A stretch of 64,000 nt of DNA. Source: Parapedobacter tibetensis. GTDB taxonomy: Bacteria; Bacteroidota; Bacteroidia; Sphingobacteriales; Sphingobacteriaceae. The notes beneath the pieces were generated by a model, which was not told the DNA's origin, did no database searches, and saw only the letters and a list, made by a program, of their open reading frames with translations. The DNA is taken from positions 1-64,000 of the forward strand of contig NZ_JAMKQJ010000005.1 in the NCBI RefSeq assembly GCF_024643205.1, given 5' to 3'. A program made the position numbers and the translations under genes. This document shows, piece by piece, positions 18,379 through 27,522 of the stretch; within the stretch, counting starts at the first letter, position 1; every line of letters starts with the position of its first letter.

Positions 18379-19392
18379 TCAGGAATGATTGACAGTCTGC
18401 TCACGTGCTGGCCAGGGAAAACCTGATCCGTCAGAAGCATAGCGTGTGTTTTGATAATAAAAAGAATTCAACCCCTGTAACATGACACCTAAACCAAAAA
18501 TGAATTGCTCAACCTGTTTATGGTGTAGTCCAAAATCAGGAAGGTCTGCCCGTAAGGCATCAAATTCGGCTAGATCTGCGTCATTTATCTTCATGGCTTC
18601 TGTCAGAGCATCTTTAAGCGAAAGATTACATTTCCGCTGTAAAACAATGATTAAATTCATGGTTTCTGAATTCATCCTCAATTCTTTCATTAAGCTATGG
18701 AAGTCATTTTGCCATCCTACCAACCTTGATACCAAAACCCGTAGGCGCTGTATCACAGGGTGTTCATCAATATCTTTTGGTAACACTGAATTAAATTCTA
18801 CATCCACCATATACAAGTAGGGTATGCAGAGTACAGAATATTCCCGGAGTATCTGAAAATAGGCAAGCGATGGTACTGTCCCCGAATTCTTATAAGGCAT
18901 TTCTTCGGCGGCACCGTACTTGGTTACGCGATGAAATCCTTCTATAAATCCTTCTATAAATCGTTCCAGCCATTCGTCTGGCATTACAGCACGGTATTCA
19001 TTCCGGATAATCGCTGCCTGCCGAAACAATCCATGTTCCTCCGGAGTGGGCTGTGCCCCCTTAAATATAGTAACCAGACGTTCCCCGTATCGGCATACTT
19101 CTTCTTTTGTCAGAAATTCCAAGCTATCATCAAATGCAGTTTGAAAAAGTACAAATCGACTACAAGGCGTTACCCCTTCGTAGCTGGCATAAGGATACAT
19201 GCGTCCTATGCAGTAATGCAGATTCATCCTTTTGTATTTCTTCCTGTGCTCTTCCGATAAATAGGTATAATCCGTATCGATCCAAAGCGCCTGATCTTCA
19301 CCCATTTGTTCAATATGCGGATTCACATCGTTTGGCCAGGCATAGTGGCCAAATGGCAGGTAGTCCTGTGGGTTAAATTGTTCTGGTGTCAT
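18379..19392 (-). CDS. Class I terpene synthase TS1 (last gene of the terpene operon)
   Basis: 337 residues, the usual size of a bacterial class I terpene cyclase with one alpha domain. Metal motif 1 is DDSLE at 88-92. The NSE motif is NDFHSLMKE at 229-237. The diphosphate-sensor Arg183 (LREYS) lies exactly 46 residues before Asn229, as in characterised bacterial cyclases, and the C-terminal RY pair is at 317-318. An in-frame 12-nt duplication gives IEGFIEGF near residue 146, absent in TS2. It starts 6 nt after the TS2 stop, so the two are coupled. It is closest to TS2 by the shared DYLP..WP start and GSGF.WP end. Product (C15 or C20) cannot be read from sequence. Confidence 0.93.
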   Translation of the reverse strand: MTPEQFNPQDYLPFGHYAWPNDVNPHIEQMGEDQALWIDTDYTYLSEEHRKKYKRMNLHYCIGRMYPYASYEGVTPCSRFVLFQTAFDDSLEFLTKEEVCRYGERLVTIFKGAQPTPEEHGLFRQAAIIRNEYRAVMPDEWLERFIEGFIEGFHRVTKYGAAEEMPYKNSGTVPSLAYFQILREYSVLCIPYLYMVDVEFNSVLPKDIDEHPVIQRLRVLVSRLVGWQNDFHSLMKELRMNSETMNLIIVLQRKCNLSLKDALTEAMKINDADLAEFDALRADLPDFGLHHKQVEQFIFGLGVMLQGLNSFYYQNTRYASDGSGFPWPAREQTVNHS

Positions 19393-19398
19393 CTTGTT

Positions 19399-20403
19399 TT
19401 ATAGTTTAAAAAGTCCTGTCTCCACCTCAGGCCAGGCAAAGCCTGATCCGCCGGGTAAATAACGCATGGTATCCTGAATATAAAAAGTATTAATCCCTTG
19501 TATCATAAGTCCAAGGTGATAGATATAGTTATCGACTTGCTCTTGATAAATACCAAATCCGCGAAATTCATCGTTCAAAGCAATAAATTCTGTCAGGTCT
19601 TCATTGTGGATGCGTAATCCTTCGATGCATGCTTCTGCTAATGAAATATGATGTTCCTGTTGCAATACCAGGATAAGGTTAAATACCTCTGTTTTTTTTG
19701 CTAGTTCTTTTGGAAGAGAATGAAAATCATTTTGCCAGGCAATAACTCTCACCATCAATGCTCTCAGGCGTTGTAGAATCGAATGTTCTGCAATGTGTTT
19801 TGGTAAAACAAAACCTGTTTGAATTTCTGCCCAACACAAATAAGGATACATGTTTACGGAATACTCTCGGATGGCTTTAAAAAGTGCAAGCGAAGGTGGA
19901 CGGGTAGCTTTTTTATAAGGGGTTTCCACTTCTATCCCATACCTGGTGGTACGATAAAAGTCTTCTGTAAACCGTTCCATCCACTCTGCAGGCATAAAAA
20001 CGAGGTATTCATCTCTCAGAAGTGCCGCATGACGGTATAGGCCATTTTCGCCTGGAGCTAGGTTGTCTCCTTTTAGTATTGCTGTAAAGCGTTCCCGTTG
20101 ATGTTCAATTTCTTCAAGAGGGGCATGTTCCAATTGGTCGTCCATCGCAACATGGAAAAGCATAAATCTATTGCAAGGCATTGCTTGTTCATAACTTGCT
20201 TGTGGAACCATCCTGGCAGTGCAAGCATGTAGTCTCATTTTTTTATATTTCTCACGTTGCTTTTCTGTTAGAAAAGTGTAGTCATTATCAATCCAAGCAT
20301 CCATATCCTTTCCCATTTGATCTACATGAGGGTTAATCAGGTTTGGCCAAGGATAACAGTTCAGAGGCAGGTAATCACTTGGATTATATTCTTCCGGTTT
20401 CAT
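19399..20403 (-). CDS. Class I terpene synthase TS2
   Basis: 334 residues. DDQLE at 88-92, sensor Arg179, NDFHSLPKE at 225-233 (46 residues apart), and RY in TMRYLPGG near the C-terminus. All metal and diphosphate ligands are intact, so it should be active. It shares with TS1 the N-terminal YNPSDYLP...YPWPN pattern and the WIDxDYTFL segment. Gap of 80 nt to TS3 upstream and 6 nt to TS1 downstream; the same operon is inferred. Confidence 0.93.
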   Translation of the reverse strand: MKPEEYNPSDYLPLNCYPWPNLINPHVDQMGKDMDAWIDNDYTFLTEKQREKYKKMRLHACTARMVPQASYEQAMPCNRFMLFHVAMDDQLEHAPLEEIEHQRERFTAILKGDNLAPGENGLYRHAALLRDEYLVFMPAEWMERFTEDFYRTTRYGIEVETPYKKATRPPSLALFKAIREYSVNMYPYLCWAEIQTGFVLPKHIAEHSILQRLRALMVRVIAWQNDFHSLPKELAKKTEVFNLILVLQQEHHISLAEACIEGLRIHNEDLTEFIALNDEFRGFGIYQEQVDNYIYHLGLMIQGINTFYIQDTMRYLPGGSGFAWPEVETGLFKL

Positions 20404-20483
20404 ATTTATGTGAAGTTTGATTGAAAATAGAAATGTTTTGTTCCTACGTCATTGTTCTCCTTTATCATCTGGTCACACCTTGC

Positions 20484-21542
20484 TCAGCTTCTCCCGGAGT
20501 CCTGCTGCTTTGGGAAAGGCTGTTCCGTGTAACGGTCCGATTTGGAGTTTTGATATTCAGGCTCCACGTAACCACCCGGAACATAGCGGGATCTATCGTT
20601 GGTATGCCATGCATATACGCCTTGTACCATAATTCCTATCGTATGTACGTAATCATAGGCCAGTTCCTGCCATTGCCCGAAATTGGGCAGATGCTCGTGT
20701 AAAACCTTAAACTCGTTCAGGAGGTTGTCATGGAAATCCATCGCCATCATATAGGCTTCTTCCCATGATACATTATTTTCATTTTGCATAACTTTTATGA
20801 TATTAATGACGTCACCTTTCCTGTTCAACTCTTTTGGTAAAGAAATAATATCGTTATGCAGTCCGATCATGAGGGCCGCCAATGTATGCAATCTCAAAAT
20901 ATGGGGATGTTCCAACACAGTATCCGGTAACATGCGAAAGTCCTTTTGCATCGCTACATATTTGCAAAAAGGTAATCCTCCACTGGTATCTTCGCGAAGT
21001 ATTAAATAGACCGGAAGTGGCGGTATGGTATTAGTAGACATATAGCGCTTTTCATCCTGAAAACCTATAAGCAGGTTATGAATGCCGGCTATAAATCTAT
21101 CATACAGGCGTTGTGGCATACCACATTTAATCGCACGCTGCCGTAGTAAATAGAACTGATGGAATATTCCGTGATCAGTGGGTTCGTCTTTATCCTGCCC
21201 ATTGAGTAATGCCGTACTTCTTTCTCTTATGGCGTACATCTCATCGTAACTGCAATGGTCAAAATAGTCATCCATCATGGCACCATTAGCTGCCAAACTT
21301 GCAACCGGAAACAATTCATCCAGTGTTTTCAATAACGGCAGGCCGCGGGCCGCTATATCCGTTAGTATGTGCTTTTTATGTGTTTGCCGCGCTTTTTCAG
21401 AATGAAAGGTATAGTCTGTATCAATCCAATTATAATATATTTCCCGCATTTCTTGCGCAAACGGCGAGATCAGATTAGGGAAAGGATATTCCGGACGTGG
21501 CATATTTTGAAATAATGCATAGAATCCTTGTTCATTTGTCAT
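20484..21542 (-). CDS. Class I terpene synthase TS3, with altered C-terminus
   Basis: 352 residues. DDYFD at 91-95 is the classic DDxxD; NSE motif NDIISLPKE at 230-238; sensor Arg183 (LREDTSG), one residue further away than in the sister enzymes; RY in RSRYVPGG. The last residues PFPKQQDSGRS look frameshifted: the +1 frame over the same bases encodes FPKAAGLREKLSKV and a stop at 20473, matching the tail of TS5 (FPNAAELRKRLNSVQ). The tail lies beyond the catalytic core, so activity may survive. Confidence 0.92.
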   Translation of the reverse strand: MTNEQGFYALFQNMPRPEYPFPNLISPFAQEMREIYYNWIDTDYTFHSEKARQTHKKHILTDIAARGLPLLKTLDELFPVASLAANGAMMDDYFDHCSYDEMYAIRERSTALLNGQDKDEPTDHGIFHQFYLLRQRAIKCGMPQRLYDRFIAGIHNLLIGFQDEKRYMSTNTIPPLPVYLILREDTSGGLPFCKYVAMQKDFRMLPDTVLEHPHILRLHTLAALMIGLHNDIISLPKELNRKGDVINIIKVMQNENNVSWEEAYMMAMDFHDNLLNEFKVLHEHLPNFGQWQELAYDYVHTIGIMVQGVYAWHTNDRSRYVPGGYVEPEYQNSKSDRYTEQPFPKQQDSGRS

Positions 21543-21721
21543 TGTATTGAGTTTAAAAATGTAATTGTATTGAATATACCTGCTTCTCTATTTTTAAATC
21601 TTCTCCTATACTTTTCTGGCAAATCATTAGTTTGCCATAATTGTGTTTTTAGCTTTCTATCACACCTTACTCAGCTTCTCTCGCAGCTCCGTTGCATTGG
21701 AAGCTATCAGAACCGTAAATT

Positions 21722-22705
21722 TCAAACGGGCGGTTGACTATATTCCGGATAGGGGAATTCTGAGGGTACATAACGTACTGTATCACCTTGATACCATACA
21801 TTAAGACCTTGTATCATCATTCCCATATGAAGTACATAATTATCCACATCCTTATGAATTGCCCCAAAGTCTGGCAGTGCTTTATGAAGTGCTACAAATT
21901 CCGCTACAAGTCCGTCGTGAATACGCAATGCTTCCGTGCAGGCTTCTTCCATTGACATGCTAAACTCATGCTGTAAAACAAACAGGATGTTTATTACCTC
22001 TGTATCCCGTTCCAGTTCCTTTTGAAGCGAGAAAAAGTCATTTTGAATGGACATGATCTGGCACATCACTGATCTGAGACGCTGAATGACCGGATGATTA
22101 TTCACTTGTTTAGGCAGCATGAAATTAATAGCAGGATCAACCATGAGTGAATAGATAGGCACGGTAATAGAATATTCCCGCATAATCATCAGATGAGCTA
22201 ACGAAGGATAGGTTCTTGTAAGCTTGTATGGAGTTTCTTCGATCATACCATATGTTATATATCTATAAGTGGCTTCGGCCACGCGTTCCATCCATTCATA
22301 GGGCATAAAGCGTAGAAACTCGTCGCGGGAATGCGCTATATCACGATATATGCCAATGTCAGTTGATTTGGGTGTTTCGCCCAGCAAAATTGCGACCAGG
22401 TGATCCCGGATAACCAACATTTCGCTAACAGGACATAATTCATAATAATCATCGAATATGGTAAGCCAGATCATTACTCTCGCAATTGGCCGCAAATGAT
22501 CTACATTGGTTGTCGTACACGACATATGTTCAGCAGCGCTGACAAGTTGATGCCTGTTTTTATATTTATCATGAGTAGACGGTGATAAGAAATCATAATC
22601 TGTATCGTACCAGAAGAGCCCTTCTTCTGCCAGACGCCCTGTTAAAGGACTTTGGGAGTACGGCCATGGATATTTCGGAATCGGAGCTTTGAATTTAGTT
22701 TTCAT
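21722..22705 (-). CDS. Class I terpene synthase TS4
   Basis: 327 residues from ATG 22705 (MKTKFKAPIPKYPWP), preferred over ATG 22744 because the 13 extra residues have no match in the sister enzymes. In this numbering DDYYE is at 85-89, sensor Arg176, NDFFSLQKE at 222-230, and RY in TVRYVPSEF. The stop comes early: 17 nt beyond it an unused frame encodes ASNATELREKLSKV (ending at 21660), the tail seen in TS5. So TS4 appears to have lost its last helix by frameshift. Confidence 0.92.
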   Translation of the reverse strand: MKTKFKAPIPKYPWPYSQSPLTGRLAEEGLFWYDTDYDFLSPSTHDKYKNRHQLVSAAEHMSCTTTNVDHLRPIARVMIWLTIFDDYYELCPVSEMLVIRDHLVAILLGETPKSTDIGIYRDIAHSRDEFLRFMPYEWMERVAEATYRYITYGMIEETPYKLTRTYPSLAHLMIMREYSITVPIYSLMVDPAINFMLPKQVNNHPVIQRLRSVMCQIMSIQNDFFSLQKELERDTEVINILFVLQHEFSMSMEEACTEALRIHDGLVAEFVALHKALPDFGAIHKDVDNYVLHMGMMIQGLNVWYQGDTVRYVPSEFPYPEYSQPPV

Positions 22706-22837
22706 AATTCTATTGTTTAAAAAGATTACTTTAGTAATTGCCAATGGTATATATCCTATCGGTTAAACTGCTCAGTGGTATCTTGCTTAAATTAAAAGGT
22801 TAATTATTCAGAGGCTTTATTATTTGTTTTATGTCAT

Positions 22838-23833
22838 TCATTGTACGCTGTTTAACCTCTTCCGAAGTTCCGCTGCGTTAGGAAATTCCATCAAATTATA
22901 ACGATCCAATTTGGTGGAAATATTCTTCCAGCCGCTAAGCACCATCCCCATATAATGCACCCAGTTTACCACGGCATCCTGCCATTCCCCAAAATCAGGA
23001 AGGGAGGCTTGCAGCATCACAAACTCTTTTAGGTCTTCATTGTGCAGGCGGAGGTCTTCCAAACATGCTTCTTCCAGCGAGATCTTATATTCATGCTGAA
23101 TCACTTTCACAATATTGTAATAAATACTATCCGTTGCTTCGTCTTTCCCTACCGATTGTACCTCATTAAAATAGGTCACAAGATGGCAGGCCAGCGCCTG
23201 CAAACGCCGGATCACAGGATGTTGGTGTATCTCGGGCGGCAGAACGATTCCGGTTTCTACTTCTGTCAGTTGCAGGAACGGATACAGGCAAATGGAATCT
23301 TCCCGCAGGGCAATGCATTCGGCTACAGTAGGGAAAGTTTTGTGCTTTTTATAGGTCAGCTCCGTTTTCAGGCCGGCAAAATACCTGCTGATCATATCCG
23401 CAAAACGCACGATCGATTCCTGTGGGATAAACTGCAGTAGCTCCTGCCTTAGTGATGCCAGCATATCTCCCAAGGGTATTTCTGCTTCAACAGCACTCAT
23501 CTCACCAGTCAGCACAGCTACCGATCTGGTGTGTACATAACCAATTCCTTCAGGCGTTCCCTCTTCGTACAGGTCATCGTTATAGAGTGTCCATAACATA
23601 AGCCTACATAAAGGTTTCAATCGTTCGGGGCTGGCGGTAGGAAACCATTGCGATGCAATGTGGGCAGTCTTTGTCTTTTTGTACTTCTTCCTGGTATCAG
23701 GAGCATCTTGATATAACCAGCGATATTCCCCATCGATCCACTGATTGTCTGTAATTTCCTGTAGAGCCACCGCATAAGGATTTTTAAGCATGGGAAAGGG
23801 GTAATGAAATTGGGAGAGCATGTGAGTGTTCAT
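22838..23833 (-). CDS. Class I terpene synthase TS5 with variant NSE motif
   Basis: 331 residues from ATG 23833 (MNTHMLSQF); an upstream ATG at 23866 would add 11 residues. Metal motif 1 is DDLYE (86-90 in this numbering). The second motif is NEVQSVGKD (223-231), so the canonical ND..S...E reads NE..S...D: both acidic residues are exchanged Asp for Glu and Glu for Asp. Sensor Arg177 is 46 residues upstream. RY is DRYNL. The C-terminal FPNAAELRKRLNSVQ is the intact version of tails decayed in TS3 and TS4. The acids are conserved in charge, so Mg2+ binding may persist with altered geometry. Confidence 0.9.
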   Translation of the reverse strand: MNTHMLSQFHYPFPMLKNPYAVALQEITDNQWIDGEYRWLYQDAPDTRKKYKKTKTAHIASQWFPTASPERLKPLCRLMLWTLYNDDLYEEGTPEGIGYVHTRSVAVLTGEMSAVEAEIPLGDMLASLRQELLQFIPQESIVRFADMISRYFAGLKTELTYKKHKTFPTVAECIALREDSICLYPFLQLTEVETGIVLPPEIHQHPVIRRLQALACHLVTYFNEVQSVGKDEATDSIYYNIVKVIQHEYKISLEEACLEDLRLHNEDLKEFVMLQASLPDFGEWQDAVVNWVHYMGMVLSGWKNISTKLDRYNLMEFPNAAELRKRLNSVQ

Positions 23834-23898
23834 GGTATATTTTTTTAAATTGATTAATAAAATCAAAAAACCATCTTATCATAAGATAGTATCCTGTT

Positions 23899-25086
23899 TC
23901 ATAGACTCACAGTTGCATTCTTTTGAATCAAAGAAGAGGCTACGTCACGAGCTTCGCAATTACAGGTTATATAATCATCCAGCGTCAGCACTTCCATAAA
24001 AGGAAGCTTTGAAAGGGTGCTTTCAATAATATTACTCATTTCAAGGAAACCGATACGATACTGCAAAAAAGCAGCGACGGCTATTTCATTAGCCGCATTT
24101 AATATACATGGCATATTCCCTCCCATATGCAAGGCCCCTTTTGCCAACGTGAAATTTTTAAAGGTATCACCATCTATTTTTTCAAAGCTTAGTTGCGCAT
24201 ATTGTTCAAAATCAACACGCGGAAAATGTCCTGTTATCCGTTGCGGGTAAGACAGTGCATATTGAATAGGTAAGCGCATGTCAGGAAGACCCATTTGGGC
24301 TTTAATGCTACCATCCTCAAATTGTACCATGCTATGTATAATACTTTGTGGATGTATTACCGCATCAATTTGATCAGGATGCACATTAAACAACCATTTT
24401 GCCTCAATCATCTCCAGTCCTTTGTTCATCAAACTGGCCGAATCAATCGTAACCTTTGCACCCATATCCCAATTGGGATGACGTAAAGCATCACTAGGTC
24501 TTATTTGTTCCAATTCATTGTTTTTCTTCCCTCTGAAGGGCCCACCAGAAGCCGTAAGAATCAGTTTTTCTACTTTGTTTAATTTTTCACCTACAAGACA
24601 CTGAAAAATGGCGGAGTGTTCTGAATCTACGGGTAATATCGCTGAACCAGTTGCCCCGGCTATTTGCGTAATCAAGGCCCCAGCTACCACCATGGTTTCT
24701 TTATTGGCCAAACCGATTTTCTTTCCCCGCTCAACTGCCTTTAGGGTAGGTTTCAACCCTGCATACCCCACAATGGCTGCAATCATAATATCATAATCAT
24801 CTATTTCAGCCGCATCTTCAAGGGCCGTTATACCGGCGGTAACGACCGTTTCCCTGCCAGATAGAGCTTCTTTTACCTGTCTATATTTTTCCGCTTTGCC
24901 AATCACAACCAAGTCGGCGTTGAATTCTAATGCTTGTTGTATCAATAAATCAGCATTGTTATAGGCCGTTAAGATGCTTACTTTGAACCGATCCGGATGC
25001 CGCCTGATCACATCCAAGGTTTGTACGCCAATAGAACCCGTAGATCCAAAAATGGCAACTCGTATTAAAGCAGGTGGAACTATCAT
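23899..25086 (-). CDS. dxr: 1-deoxy-D-xylulose 5-phosphate reductoisomerase
   Basis: 395 residues, normal length. It converts DXP to MEP with NADPH, the first committed step of the MEP isoprenoid pathway in the cytosol. NADPH loop GSTGSIG at 14-20; LANKETMVVAG around 126-136; metal ligands Asp154 and Glu156 in LPVDSEHSAIF and Glu225 in NKGLEMIEAKWLF; SGGPFRG phosphate loop at 180-186. It sits between two terpene synthase genes (92 nt from TS6, 65 nt to TS5), which is unusual for dxr and shows dedication of the pathway to this cluster. Confidence 0.96.
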   Translation of the reverse strand: MIVPPALIRVAIFGSTGSIGVQTLDVIRRHPDRFKVSILTAYNNADLLIQQALEFNADLVVIGKAEKYRQVKEALSGRETVVTAGITALEDAAEIDDYDIMIAAIVGYAGLKPTLKAVERGKKIGLANKETMVVAGALITQIAGATGSAILPVDSEHSAIFQCLVGEKLNKVEKLILTASGGPFRGKKNNELEQIRPSDALRHPNWDMGAKVTIDSASLMNKGLEMIEAKWLFNVHPDQIDAVIHPQSIIHSMVQFEDGSIKAQMGLPDMRLPIQYALSYPQRITGHFPRVDFEQYAQLSFEKIDGDTFKNFTLAKGALHMGGNMPCILNAANEIAVAAFLQYRIGFLEMSNIIESTLSKLPFMEVLTLDDYITCNCEARDVASSLIQKNATVSL

Positions 25087-25178
25087 CTGGCTTAATTATG
25101 GTGAATAATCATTGATGGTGCCCAAATTGTAACGTATCAAATCCTGGTATTGAAGACCTGATGGCGTTATTGCAGTTT

Positions 25179-26198
25179 TCAGACAGTTAACGGCTTTACG
25201 TATTCGCTTTCTGCATTAAGTGTCATGGAATGATAACGGACTGTGTCTGTAAAATACCAGTGATTCAGCCCGGCTATCATTTTTCCGAGATAGCGTGCAT
25301 GCTCATAAACCTGTTTGTGTATCCGTTCATGATCCGGGCCGAAATGCGGGAGACCCTCCTGTAATGCCACAAATTCGGCAACATCTGCATCGTGAATGCG
25401 AACCACCTCTTTTACCGCCTCTTCAAGACTGATTTTTTGCTCGTGTTGTAAAATAAGGACCAGATTAATCGTCTCTTGTTTTCCATTCGCTAATTCTTTT
25501 GCAACAGAATAGACATCGTTTTGCAGGCCTATGATCCTGGATGTAAGGGACTGGAAACGTTGTATGATAGGATGTGCTGCAAGGTCCGAGGACAAAAAGG
25601 AATTTAATCCTATTTCCGGCCATAACGCAAAAATAGGTACAGAAACTGCGTACTCGCGAAGCAACAGATAAGAACCTGATTTGGGATACTGTCCGGTTGT
25701 TTTGTAAGGTGCCTCACCCATCATGCCGTATTTAAGGTATCGATCCATATTATTTGTAAATCGTACCAGCCATTCCACGGGCGCAATGGCCTTATATTCT
25801 TCTCTCATCCGGAGCATTTCTATGTCCATGGCAAGTGCTCCGGGTTCAGGATCCGCTCCTTTCAGGATGGCAACAACCCGTTTGCGGGCCGCATCCATTT
25901 CGGTTACAGTAGCTGGCCCGTAATAATCGTCGAATATGGTAGTCCATACCATTTGTCTACAACACACTCTTGCATGTGCATAGCTTATCGCCCCGGGTAG
26001 CATGCGGGCTGTCGTTAGGTGAAGCGCATTGCGATAGTACTTTTGTATCATTTTTTCGGATAAAAAAGTAGAATAATCATTGCGAAGCCAATCGTCTACA
26101 TCCTTTTCCGTTTCGGCTACATAATCATTACATTCATGCGGCCAGGGATAAGTAAGAACCGCTGGGTAAGGGTTTTCGAAATACTTGTCTTGTTCCAT
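25179..26198 (-). CDS. Class I terpene synthase TS6 with variant aspartate-rich motif
   Basis: 339 residues. Metal motif 1 reads DDYYG at 90-94, so the third acidic residue of DDxx(D/E) is Gly; TS4 has DDYYE in the same context (FDDYYELCP versus FDDYYGPAT). Sensor Arg181, NSE motif NDVYSVAKE at 227-235 and RY at 321-322 are intact. Loss of the last acid is tolerated in some cyclases, so activity is likely but not certain. It is the first cyclase of the operon, 91 nt after ispH and 92 nt before dxr. Confidence 0.92.
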   Translation of the reverse strand: MEQDKYFENPYPAVLTYPWPHECNDYVAETEKDVDDWLRNDYSTFLSEKMIQKYYRNALHLTTARMLPGAISYAHARVCCRQMVWTTIFDDYYGPATVTEMDAARKRVVAILKGADPEPGALAMDIEMLRMREEYKAIAPVEWLVRFTNNMDRYLKYGMMGEAPYKTTGQYPKSGSYLLLREYAVSVPIFALWPEIGLNSFLSSDLAAHPIIQRFQSLTSRIIGLQNDVYSVAKELANGKQETINLVLILQHEQKISLEEAVKEVVRIHDADVAEFVALQEGLPHFGPDHERIHKQVYEHARYLGKMIAGLNHWYFTDTVRYHSMTLNAESEYVKPLTV

Positions 26199-26289
26199 AA
26201 CTATTTGTTTTTAAAGTTTTTAAAAAAAATTGTTAATACGTTAGATTCTGTTCATCTTGAAAATGCTCATTTCTCCATTCGTTTTCCCG

Positions 26290-27522
26290 TCAGCCATCAT
26301 TAACTACATGTTCTATCCGGATCGTATCAAGCGATAGTTTATAAAAAGAAAGTAATTTCCCTATTACATTTTCAATTAAAATGTCAGGGCAAGAAGCGCC
26401 ACTAGTTAAATGGATCACTACAGGTTCTTGAATCGGTAAATAAGAAAAAGTGGTCTTTAATTGTTTCGCATGGATATCCCAATGATTAATTTCATTAGCG
26501 GATATGATGTTATCCTCCGATCGGATGAAATACGTTGGCAGCTTCGCTTCGCACAATTCAACCAGATGAGAGGAATTGGAACTGTTGAATCCTCCGACGA
26601 CAAAAGCTAAATCCGCGTCTAGAGACAACATATTTGTCACGGCACTTTGATTGTCATGCGTGGCATAACAAAGTGTATCTTTCATATTGGCAAAATGATC
26701 GGCGACATTATCCTTCGTAAGGTTGTATTTTTCGTACATCGTTTGCTGTAGAAAATCTGCTATTTCCTCTGTATCTGTAGCAAGCAAGGTCGTTTGGTTC
26801 ACAACCCCAATTCTCGATAGGTCATGAGCAACATCAAAGCCCTCTGAGTACCTGCCTTTAAACAGCTCATAAAAATCAATAGCAGCTCTCCTGTTCATGA
26901 TAAAATCAGCCAATATTGTTGCTTCTTCCATGTCTTTTACAATCACAGAGGGGGCCACACTTTTACTATGTGAGAAGGTAGCCCTCGTTTCTTCATGATC
27001 AGGCTTCCCATGAACAATAACCGTATAATCATTATTGGCAATCTGAGAAACCCTGGTCCAAACTTTCTCTACGAAAGGACACTTACTTTTATAATAAATC
27101 TGTTTTATTCCTTTATCTCTTAAAATACGTTCCATTTCGAGCGTAGTACCAAAAGCAGGAATAATGATTACATCATCACTACTTATCTCATTCCATGGAA
27201 TAAGTTGCTTACCGGCAGTATCCATAATAAACCGAACGCCATTTTCCAATAGAGCTTGGTTAACATGCGGGTTGTGAATGATTTCGCTTAACAAATAAAT
27301 TCGTTTGCCAACATTCTCATTAATAGCCGTATAAGCCGTTTCTATAGCATTTTCAACACCAAAACAGAAACCAAAATGACGAGCTAAATGAATTTTAACT
27401 CGTCCAAAATCAAGTATTGACGGTGAGAAATCCTTCTTTAAATGGTCTCTTAACTGCCTGTCTTTTTTTATTGAACTTATAAACTCACTTTTATAGATTT
27501 CAGGGATGTTAAATGCTTTCAT
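26290..27522 (-). CDS. ispH: 4-hydroxy-3-methylbut-2-enyl diphosphate reductase, long plant/cyanobacterial-like type
   Basis: 410 residues, against about 280-320 for the E. coli type. It makes IPP and DMAPP from HMBPP with a 4Fe-4S cluster. Cluster ligands are Cys53 (GFCFGVENAI), Cys138 (KCPFVEKVW) and Cys275 (TLCYATHDNQ). Active-site residues include His83 (IIHNPHV), HGKPDHEET with His166 and Glu168, and GGFNSSNSSHL. IIPAFGTT and CPFVEKVW resemble the plant/cyanobacterial form (LPAFGA, CPWVSKVW) rather than RAHGV of the short form. Its start overlaps the end of dxs by 14 nt, so translation is coupled. Confidence 0.94.
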   Translation of the reverse strand: MKAFNIPEIYKSEFISSIKKDRQLRDHLKKDFSPSILDFGRVKIHLARHFGFCFGVENAIETAYTAINENVGKRIYLLSEIIHNPHVNQALLENGVRFIMDTAGKQLIPWNEISSDDVIIIPAFGTTLEMERILRDKGIKQIYYKSKCPFVEKVWTRVSQIANNDYTVIVHGKPDHEETRATFSHSKSVAPSVIVKDMEEATILADFIMNRRAAIDFYELFKGRYSEGFDVAHDLSRIGVVNQTTLLATDTEEIADFLQQTMYEKYNLTKDNVADHFANMKDTLCYATHDNQSAVTNMLSLDADLAFVVGGFNSSNSSHLVELCEAKLPTYFIRSEDNIISANEINHWDIHAKQLKTTFSYLPIQEPVVIHLTSGASCPDILIENVIGKLLSFYKLSLDTIRIEHVVNDG

